DNA of 5,627 nt, taken from assembly GCA_014378185.1 (NCBI GenBank), contig JACMOE010000542.1:1-5627 (forward strand). The letters run 5' to 3'. Positions 1 to 4,570 of this stretch are shown here, in pieces. Both the position numbers and the translations under genes were made by a program. The stretch is from Gemmatimonadaceae bacterium (GTDB lineage Bacteria > Gemmatimonadota > Gemmatimonadetes > Gemmatimonadales > Gemmatimonadaceae). How positions within the stretch are numbered: position 1 is the first letter of the stretch; each line of letters begins with the position of its first letter. The notes under the pieces are model-generated. The model was given only the letters and a program-made list of their open reading frames with translations. It was not told the DNA's origin and ran no database searches.

Positions 1-264
1 GTGAGCCAGTTGGAGTCCGTTGCGTTGCTTCGTCCTGCGTCGCGCCTCATCTACCTGAAGATCACGCCAACCGGTGCGTTGCGCCGCATGGGGCGCAAGG
101 TCGTGGGCAGGCCTCTTCTGCTGCGTCCGGATCCGCATGGCGAGCTGGAGCGCCTGCTGGCGGCTCGCCGCATGGTCTATGAGTCCGCCGATTTCATTGT
201 TGACGTAGAAAGCATTGATTCACAACGAGTTACGGATAGTATACAGGCTCATTTCGAGCTTTGA
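1..264 (+). CDS. aroK: Shikimate kinase, C-terminal part (5' end outside window)
   Basis: Shikimate kinase phosphorylates the 3-hydroxyl of shikimate with ATP, the fifth step of the cytoplasmic shikimate pathway to aromatic amino acids. What is visible is the family's C-terminal half: a beta strand RLIYLKITP (residues 15-23 of this fragment), the LID-type GRPLL (36-40) whose Arg37 corresponds to the phosphate-contacting lid arginine, and the LLAARRMVYESADFIVD block (52-68), where an Arg followed by Tyr-x-x-x-Ala is typical of the shikimate-binding C-terminal helix. The Walker A loop (GxxGxGK[ST]) and the shikimate-binding Asp are absent and must lie upstream, so the GTG at base 1 is probably an internal valine rather than the start. 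The last 15 codons use AT-rich codons (TCA, CAA, AGT, ATA, CTT) unlike the rest of the window. Assignment by remembered family pattern; fairly sure. Confidence 0.85.
   Translation: MSQLESVALLRPASRLIYLKITPTGALRRMGRKVVGRPLLLRPDPHGELERLLAARRMVYESADFIVDVESIDSQRVTDSIQAHFEL
215..242 (+). promoter_or_regulatory. Candidate sigma70-type promoter inside the aroK 3' end
   Basis: TTGATT (215-220) and TAGTAT (237-242) are separated by 16 bases; each matches 4 of 6 bases of the TTGACA/TATAAT consensus. They sit in the most AT-rich patch near this end of an otherwise GC-rich window. A start near 249 would give a leader of roughly 190 bases before the ATG at 436 and could drive the leader ORF, smg and topA. 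Hexamer matches alone are weak evidence, and promoter consensus in this lineage is uncertain. Confidence 0.35.
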
Positions 265-341
265 TGCCAGGTGGAAATGCAGCCCAGCCGCGCGGGCGGT
301 TGACGTCCCTACTACCTTAGAGCGCATATCTGGTTCGAATC

Positions 342-366
342 GTCCATCTCACTGCCGCAGATGGGC
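342..366 (+). repeat. Inverted repeat / hairpin in the leader region
   Basis: GTCCATCT (342-349) pairs with AGATGGGC (359-366) across a 9-base loop, giving eight pairs including one G-T wobble. No run of T follows, so it is not a classical intrinsic terminator. It could mark the end of aroK transcription, stabilise RNA, or form part of a regulatory leader. Confidence 0.5.
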
Positions 367-384
367 CCGGACCGGCGGGGTGGG

Positions 385-404
385 CGTCCTGCCTGGGTTG
401 GACG
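385..404 (+). repeat. Second short hairpin in the leader region
   Basis: CGTCC (385-389) pairs with GGACG (400-404) around a 10-base loop. An overlapping alternative pairing is possible between GGGCG (382-386) and CGCCC (408-412), so the two folds are mutually exclusive over CG 385-386. This is short and may be chance in GC-rich DNA. Confidence 0.3.
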
Positions 405-425
405 TGTCGCCCGAAATAGTGTCTC

Positions 426-430
426 AGGAG
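426..430 (+). promoter_or_regulatory. Strong ribosome binding site AGGAG
   Basis: AGGAG lies 5 bases before the ATG at 436. It is the best Shine-Dalgarno match in front of any start in the window, which supports translation of the otherwise unremarkable 20-codon frame that follows. Confidence 0.5.
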
Positions 431-435
431 TAATT

Positions 436-498
436 ATGGTGTTGTTCGGCGCGCGCACCAACATATGCTGCGACGGCGATGCCACGAGGAAAACATGA
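436..498 (+). CDS. Putative 20-residue leader peptide overlapping smg start
   Basis: This frame reads MVLFGARTNICCDGDATRKT and then TGA. Evidence for translation is positional: AGGAG with a 5-base spacer precedes the ATG, and the stop TGA (496-498) overlaps the next start ATG (495-497) in an ATGA arrangement typical of translational coupling. The peptide has no recognised homology, signal sequence or membrane segment; an adjacent Cys-Cys pair sits at residues 11-12. It could be a leader that couples ribosomes into smg-topA, or a non-functional frame that merely has a good ribosome site. No run of one amino acid as in classical attenuators is seen. Confidence 0.4.
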   Translation: MVLFGARTNICCDGDATRKT

Positions 499-731
499 CG
501 ATTCGCGTTCTTGGACCACACGAGCGGGGCCGATTTGCCACTGAAGCCTGGGGGCATTTGCTGGCGCTTGCCGGTGCCGGGGCGCTCAACCCCGCGGAGC
601 TCGAGCAGGTGATCGAGCGGGCGATGCTCCAGTTCGACGGGCGCATTGCGCTCGATGACCTGCGCGCAATGATGGAGGGGGCCGGTTTCGACGACCCCGC
701 CGCCGCGGCGGATACCCAGACCGTACACTAG
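495..731 (+). CDS. Short Smg/DUF494-like protein
   Basis: This 78-residue protein resembles the C-terminal half of the Smg (DUF494) family. It starts with an MTIRVLGPHERGRF segment, like the MRIYT-x-E-x-x-RL stretch of Smg. A helix around GHLLALAGAGALNP (20-33) follows, then ELEQVIERAMLQFDGRIALDDLRAMM (35-60), matching the Smg pattern of VIxRxMAL followed by an acidic IxLxDLKW block. The match is from memory of the family. Smg proteins of proteobacteria are about 150-160 residues, so the N-terminal half is missing here; the in-frame upstream sequence meets a stop at 417-419 without adding enough codons. The molecular function of Smg is unknown; in E. coli it lies in a dprA-smg-yrdD cluster, where YrdD is a topoisomerase-like zinc-ribbon protein, so proximity to topA fits. 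I chose ATG 495, preceded by GAGGA (486-490), over ATG 465, which has no ribosome site. The stop is 2 bases before topA. Confidence 0.7.
   Translation: MTIRVLGPHERGRFATEAWGHLLALAGAGALNPAELEQVIERAMLQFDGRIALDDLRAMMEGAGFDDPAAAADTQTVH
724..729 (+). promoter_or_regulatory. TANNNT (TACACT) just upstream of topA start
   Basis: TACACT matches 4 of 6 bases of TATAAT and ends 4 bases before the topA ATG; no Shine-Dalgarno precedes that start. This spacing is what a -10 element of a leaderless transcript would show. It overlaps the last codons of smg, and no good -35 is seen. Coupling from smg across the 2-base gap is an equally good explanation for topA translation. Confidence 0.25.
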
Positions 732-733
732 AA

Positions 734-3196
734 ATGGCTGCCAAGAAGACCACAACAAAGCGACCCGCCGCGAAGAAATCAGCGGCCGCGAAGAAGACAT
801 CAGGGGCCAGGACGGTACGCAAGACAGCATCGCGCAAGGCTGCCGTGGAGGAGGAGTATCCCGAGGCGCCTGCTGGCACCACGTCGCTCGTGATCGTCGA
901 GTCGCCGGCCAAGGCGAAGACGATTGGCAAGTATCTTGGCCGGGGCTATCGCGTGAAGGCCACGGTCGGCCACATCATGGACTTGCCGGAGAAGAAACTC
1001 GGCATCGACATCGAGCACGGCTTCGAGCCGGAGCTGGTGCCCATTCCCGGAAAGGAAAAGACGATTGCCGACCTGAAGGCGGCAGCGAAGGTGTCGAAGG
1101 AGATCTTCATCGCGACCGATCCGGATCGAGAGGGGGAGGCGATCGCATGGCACGTGGCGGAGCAGATCAAGCCGAAGCGTGGCCAGGCGGTGGTTCCCAT
1201 CCGCCGCGTGCTCTTTCACGAGATCACGAAGGACGCCGTGCAGCTGGCCATCCAGCAGGCGGGCGTGATTGACGACAAGAAGGTAGAGGCGCAGCAGGCA
1301 CGGCGCGTGCTCGACCGGCTCGTGGGATACAAGGCGAGCCCCGTGCTCTGGAAGACGGTCAAGAAAGGCATCTCGGCGGGCCGAGTGCAAACCGTTGCGC
1401 TTCGGCTCATCGTCGAGCGCGAGCGAGCGATCCGCGCCTTTACGCCGGTGGAGTACTGGACGGTCGAGGCGCTCCTGGAGAAGGAGGGACAGCGGTTCAC
1501 GGCCAAGCTCCACCAGATCGACGGCAAGAAGGCGGAGATCAGCACGGAGGCGGAGGCTGCGCGCGTTCTGTCGGACCTCGAGGGCCGCACGACGTTCGGC
1601 GTGTCCGAGGTCAAGCGCCGCGAGCGCCGCAAGAATCCGTCGGCGCCATTCACCACGTCCACGCTTCAGCAGGAGGCCGCGAAGAAGCTGTCGTTCGGAT
1701 CCAAGCGCACGATGCGCGTGGCGCAGGATCTCTACGAGGGCATCGACATTGGGCCCGAGGGAGCGGTGGGTCTCATCACGTACATGCGTACGGACTCCAC
1801 GCGGGTCGCGGAGAGCGCGGCCACGCAGGCGCGCGAGTACCTGCGGGTGCTGTTCGGCGAGGAATTTCTTGCCAAGGGCGTGCAGCTGTACGGGGACGGC
1901 AAGGCGAAGAACGCGCAGGATGCGCACGAATGCGTGCGGCCCACGGATCCCACGCGTCGCCCGGATGACGTGCGAAAGTACCTGAGCGTGGACCAGTACA
2001 AGCTCTATCAGCTGGTCTGGCAGCGCTTCATGGGCTCGCAGATGGCACCGGCCGTGTTCGACACCACCACGGTGGATTACGACATTCCGGCGCGCGAGCA
2101 GCCACAGATCGGGCGCCGCGCGTACCTGTTCCGGAGCACGGGGAGCATCATCAAGTTCCAGGGTTTCATGGCGCTCTATCGCGAAACGCGCGAGGAGGGC
2201 GACTCCAAGGCACTCGAGGACGAGAACGAACTGCCGGTGATCGACGTGGGGGAAAACATCCCGGTGCAGTCGATCACGCCGTTGCAGCACTTCACCGAGC
2301 CACCACCGCGCTTCTCCGAGGCCAGCCTGGTGAAGGAGCTGGAACGGCTGGGCATCGCCCGGCCGTCCACCTACGCGAGCATCATCAGCGTGCTCGCGGA
2401 CAGGCGGTATGTGCTGCTCGAGCAGCGCCGATTCTTTCCCACGGAGCTGGGCGAGACCGTGGAGCGGGTGATGGTGAAGCAGTTCCCCGGCATCTTCAAC
2501 GTGGACTTCACGTCGGGCATGGAGCTCGAGCTCGACAAGGTGGAGGAGGGGGCGCTGGGCTGGCGCGCGGTGCTGAAGGATTTCTGGGGTCCGTTCGACA
2601 AGTCACTCAAGGACGTGCAGTTCGGTGCCCTCATTGCCGTGGCGCACGACCTCTCCGGCATCGTGAACGAGCGGTGCCCGGATTGTGGCGGGCATCTCGA
2701 GCCCCGCGGCGGGTTCTTCGGGCCGTTCCTGGCCTGCGAGAATCACCCGAAGGCCTGCAAGTATACGCGCCCACTCAAGGGCGAAAAGGCAAAGCCGAAG
2801 ATGACGGACATTCCGTGTCATCTCTGCAGCGCCCCCATGGTGGTGCGCCTGGGTCGGAGCGGGGAGTTTCTCGGGTGCAGCACGTTCCCGAAGTGCCGCG
2901 GCACGCGCTCCATGCCCACGGGTGTGTTCTGTCCCAAGGACGGCGGAGAGCTGGTCGAGCGCCGATCGAAGAAGCGCGGGACCGCATTCTACGCGTGCTC
3001 CAACGAGGATTGCGATTTCGTGGCCTGGAACAAGCCCGTGTCGGAAGCGTGTCCCGAGTGCGCGTACGTTGGTGCAGAGATGAAGTTCACCAAGGCGCGC
3101 GGTGATTTCCGGAAGTGCCTCAAGTGCGGGAACGAGTGGGACGCGCCGCAACCCGCGGAGCCGTTGGAGGCGGTGGAGCCCGCCCTGGCGGGATAG
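734..3196 (+). CDS. topA: DNA topoisomerase I (type IA)
   Basis: This complete 820-residue type IA topoisomerase relaxes negatively supercoiled DNA by cutting one strand through a 5'-phosphotyrosine. The TOPRIM domain starts at LVIVESPAKAKTIGKYL (52-68, catalytic Glu56), and the metal-binding TDPDREGE is at 128-135. SAGRVQT (214-220), the active-site Tyr350 in LITYMRTDS, the AHECVRPTD motif (His398) and the RPSTYASIISVLADRRYV block are all intact. From about residue 648 come four zinc-ribbon-like units beginning CPDC (648), CHLC (695), CPKD (733) and CPEC (773); the third has Asp736 where a cysteine is expected. Residues 1-37 are an unusual extension with 13 Lys/Arg among the first 35 residues and no acidic residue, resembling histone H1-like tails. 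The length is close to the family norm (E. coli 865). ATG 734 is 2 bases after smg and lacks a Shine-Dalgarno, suggesting coupling. The nearest alternative, GTG 845-847, would remove the basic tail but keep the TOPRIM domain. Confidence 0.98.
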   Translation: MAAKKTTTKRPAAKKSAAAKKTSGARTVRKTASRKAAVEEEYPEAPAGTTSLVIVESPAKAKTIGKYLGRGYRVKATVGHIMDLPEKKLGIDIEHGFEPELVPIPGKEKTIADLKAAAKVSKEIFIATDPDREGEAIAWHVAEQIKPKRGQAVVPIRRVLFHEITKDAVQLAIQQAGVIDDKKVEAQQARRVLDRLVGYKASPVLWKTVKKGISAGRVQTVALRLIVERERAIRAFTPVEYWTVEALLEKEGQRFTAKLHQIDGKKAEISTEAEAARVLSDLEGRTTFGVSEVKRRERRKNPSAPFTTSTLQQEAAKKLSFGSKRTMRVAQDLYEGIDIGPEGAVGLITYMRTDSTRVAESAATQAREYLRVLFGEEFLAKGVQLYGDGKAKNAQDAHECVRPTDPTRRPDDVRKYLSVDQYKLYQLVWQRFMGSQMAPAVFDTTTVDYDIPAREQPQIGRRAYLFRSTGSIIKFQGFMALYRETREEGDSKALEDENELPVIDVGENIPVQSITPLQHFTEPPPRFSEASLVKELERLGIARPSTYASIISVLADRRYVLLEQRRFFPTELGETVERVMVKQFPGIFNVDFTSGMELELDKVEEGALGWRAVLKDFWGPFDKSLKDVQFGALIAVAHDLSGIVNERCPDCGGHLEPRGGFFGPFLACENHPKACKYTRPLKGEKAKPKMTDIPCHLCSAPMVVRLGRSGEFLGCSTFPKCRGTRSMPTGVFCPKDGGELVERRSKKRGTAFYACSNEDCDFVAWNKPVSEACPECAYVGAEMKFTKARGDFRKCLKCGNEWDAPQPAEPLEAVEPALAG

Positions 3197-3216
3197 TCAG
3201 CGCCAAGGCTGTTCCG

Positions 3217-3237
3217 GCGAGCGCGGACGGCGCTCGC
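3217..3237 (+). terminator. Hairpin after topA, possible terminator without T-run
   Basis: GCGAGCGC (3217-3224) and GCGCTCGC (3230-3237) form a perfect 8-bp GC-rich stem with a 5-base loop, starting 20 bases after the topA stop. What follows is GCTGCATTCATCATT rather than a T-tract, so intrinsic termination would be atypical. Its position argues for an end-of-transcript or RNA-stability role separating topA from the flavoprotein gene. Confidence 0.5.
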
Positions 3238-3266
3238 GCTGCATTCATCATTGCAGACCACAGCCG

Positions 3267-3455
3267 ATGACGCACTGGACCGTTCGCACGCGCATCATTG
3301 CCGCCTTCGCGACGCGGTTCGGCGAGGCGTCTGCCGCAGCGATGCCGGACAAGACGCTCGATGCCAATGAAGTCAGTACCCGGCTGCGGCCACCTGATTG
3401 GTACGAAGTACGCATTGCTTCGGGGTTCAACCAGCCAGCGAGGAAGCGTGAGTGA
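3267..3455 (+). CDS. Doubtful small ORF, 62 residues
   Basis: An ATG frame fills most of the gap between topA and the flavoprotein gene and its TGA (3453-3455) overlaps the flavoprotein start at 3448 by 8 bases. By hand count about 72% of its codons end in G or C against about 61% G/C at first and 57% at second positions, the order expected for real coding sequence here. Against it: no Shine-Dalgarno, no recognised domain, and an unremarkable composition with no signal peptide or membrane helix. A translated upstream frame could couple ribosomes into the flavoprotein gene. It may equally be chance in GC-rich DNA or a decayed gene remnant. Confidence 0.25.
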   Translation: MTHWTVRTRIIAAFATRFGEASAAAMPDKTLDANEVSTRLRPPDWYEVRIASGFNQPARKRE

Positions 3456-4557
3456 CGTGACCAAGCGGTCCAGTACGCACAGCGTGCCCCAGGTACGGAC
3501 GGGGCAGCCCGACGTGAAGCTCACCCGCGAGGAATTCGACCAGCGGCTGGGTGAGCGATTTTACGACCCGGCCTTCGACGCCGTGCGCGAACAGATCGCG
3601 CAAGTACTCGACGTTGCGTGGGATGGGTATTCGGACTACCGCAAGAGCCCCAGGACGCGAAAAGCCGGGGCGGGCTTTGCGGATCCAGAATTCGAGCTTC
3701 CGCTGGAGTGGCTCCAGACTCGAGAGCGTATCCGCGAGGCGCAGGAGCGGCACGACAAGGCCTCCGGCCCGCGGCGTGTGCTGCTCATCTCGGCCGCCGC
3801 GCGATCGGACCAGACGTGCCCGGGTGAAATCCCCAAGTCCTTTCGCCTTGCGCAGATTGCGCGGAAGGTGTTCGCCGCATCCGCCGGCGTCGAGTGCGAC
3901 TTCCTCGACTTGAGCCACCTCACGTCCGAGTACGGACGCCAGATCCTGCCATGCAAGGCCTGCGTCTCCACCGCGATGCCGCTCTGCCACTGGCCGTGCT
4001 CCTGCTATCCCAATCACGCCATGGGACAGGTGAACGACTGGATGAGCGAGCTCTACCCGCGATGGGTCGAGGCGCACGGCGTGATGATCGTGACACCAGT
4101 CTACTGGTATCAGGCGCCGAGTGTGCTCAAGCTCATGATGGACCGATTGGTGTGTGCCGATGGCGGCAACCCGGACCCTACGAGCACCCATGGCAAGAAG
4201 CCGGAAGAAGCCAAGCGGCTCGAGTTGCAGGGGTGGGACTATCCGCGTCACCTGGAGGGCCGCGCGTATTCGCTGTTCGTGCACGGAGACGCCGCTGGCA
4301 CGGAGAACCTGCGGCGCATGCTCTCGGACTGGCTGAACGACATGAAGCTCGTGGAGGCGGGCAGCGCGGGCGCCGTGGATCGCTACATCGGGTACATGGG
4401 GTCCTACGCCGAGAGCCATGTGGCGCTCGACGCCGACGAGGCGGTGCAGGAGGAACTGCGCAATGTGGCACGGTCGCTGGTGGATGCCGTCCGTCTCCAG
4501 GCACTCGGTACATTCGCGCAGCCCGGAAGCGAACTTCTCGATCCGCGCCCGAAATAG
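3448..4557 (+). CDS. Flavodoxin-fold NAD(P)H-dependent FMN reductase-like protein with Cys cluster
   Basis: This 369-residue protein is probably a soluble flavin-dependent oxidoreductase; the substrate is unknown. The flavodoxin-like fold begins with the strand RRVLLISAAARSDQTCPGE; the loop starting at Ser115 is the expected FMN-phosphate site. Later comes VMIVTPVYWYQAPSVLKLMMDR (Thr216-Pro-Val-Tyr-Trp-Tyr221), the family's second flavin-contacting loop, followed by a further strand AYSLFVHGDAAG. Between them lies C169-x2-C172-x7-C180-x3-C184-x-C186, a dense cysteine group reminiscent of iron-sulfur flavoproteins but with different spacing. About 110 residues precede the fold, with a conserved-looking FYDPAFDAV segment and a helical, charged stretch. 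It is followed by trmFO after 13 bases and may share a transcript. The start is uncertain: GTG 3448 has GAGGA (3440-3444) only 3 bases away; GTG 3457 and GTG 3514 are alternatives, and the first in-frame ATG after 3448 falls inside the fold, so a GTG start is likely. Confidence 0.8.
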   Translation: MSDVTKRSSTHSVPQVRTGQPDVKLTREEFDQRLGERFYDPAFDAVREQIAQVLDVAWDGYSDYRKSPRTRKAGAGFADPEFELPLEWLQTRERIREAQERHDKASGPRRVLLISAAARSDQTCPGEIPKSFRLAQIARKVFAASAGVECDFLDLSHLTSEYGRQILPCKACVSTAMPLCHWPCSCYPNHAMGQVNDWMSELYPRWVEAHGVMIVTPVYWYQAPSVLKLMMDRLVCADGGNPDPTSTHGKKPEEAKRLELQGWDYPRHLEGRAYSLFVHGDAAGTENLRRMLSDWLNDMKLVEAGSAGAVDRYIGYMGSYAESHVALDADEAVQEELRNVARSLVDAVRLQALGTFAQPGSELLDPRPK

Positions 4558-4559
4558 CC

Positions 4560-4565
4560 TAGATT
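4560..4565 (+). promoter_or_regulatory. TANNNT (TAGATT) just upstream of trmFO start
   Basis: TAGATT matches 4 of 6 bases of TATAAT and ends 5 bases before the trmFO ATG. The 13-base gap to the upstream gene contains no Shine-Dalgarno. This could be the -10 element of a leaderless trmFO transcript; no clear -35 is visible. The same arrangement precedes topA. Confidence 0.3.
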
Positions 4566-4570
4566 CCGGC

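Larger units (their letters stand above)
265..435 (+). other. Intergenic leader region with hairpins, no recognised gene
   Basis: This stretch lies between the aroK stop and the leader ORF. No frame gives a protein I recognise. It contains two inverted repeats (342-366 and 385-404) and a TTGACG at 300-305 that lacks a convincing -10 partner. It ends in the AGGAG Shine-Dalgarno (426-430). If the promoter inside aroK is real, this region is the untranslated leader of the smg-topA message. No known riboswitch class was recognised. Confidence 0.5.

Noticed and set aside
300..330. TTGACG as a -35 element with CATATC as a -10
   Set aside because: The spacing is 19 bases and the -10 matches only three of six positions; too weak to list as a promoter.
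328..345. GGTTCGAATC resembling a tRNA T-loop
   Set aside because: The flanking bases do not pair as a T-stem, and no acceptor, D or anticodon arm could be found around it.
215..433. Plus-strand 72-codon frame starting out of frame inside aroK
   Set aside because: It has no ribosome site or homology and weak codon bias. Its end next to the AGGAG site appears coincidental.
312..930. Minus-strand frames over the smg and early topA region
   Set aside because: They overlap genes with family matches on the plus strand, and their compositions look like shadow translation.
800..2290. Long minus-strand open frame (496 codons) across topA
   Set aside because: It is antisense to a clearly real topA and rich in Arg, Leu and His, as expected from reading GC-biased codons backwards. 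No domain or ribosome site was seen.
3414..3436. GGGGTTCAACC resembling a tRNA T-arm before the flavoprotein gene
   Set aside because: No stem pairing around the loop and no cloverleaf could be assembled.
3298..3447. ATG-initiated 50-residue upstream extension of the flavoprotein
   Set aside because: The added residues are Arg- and Ser-rich with no resemblance to the family, and the ATG lacks a ribosome site; a GTG start at 3448 or later fits better.
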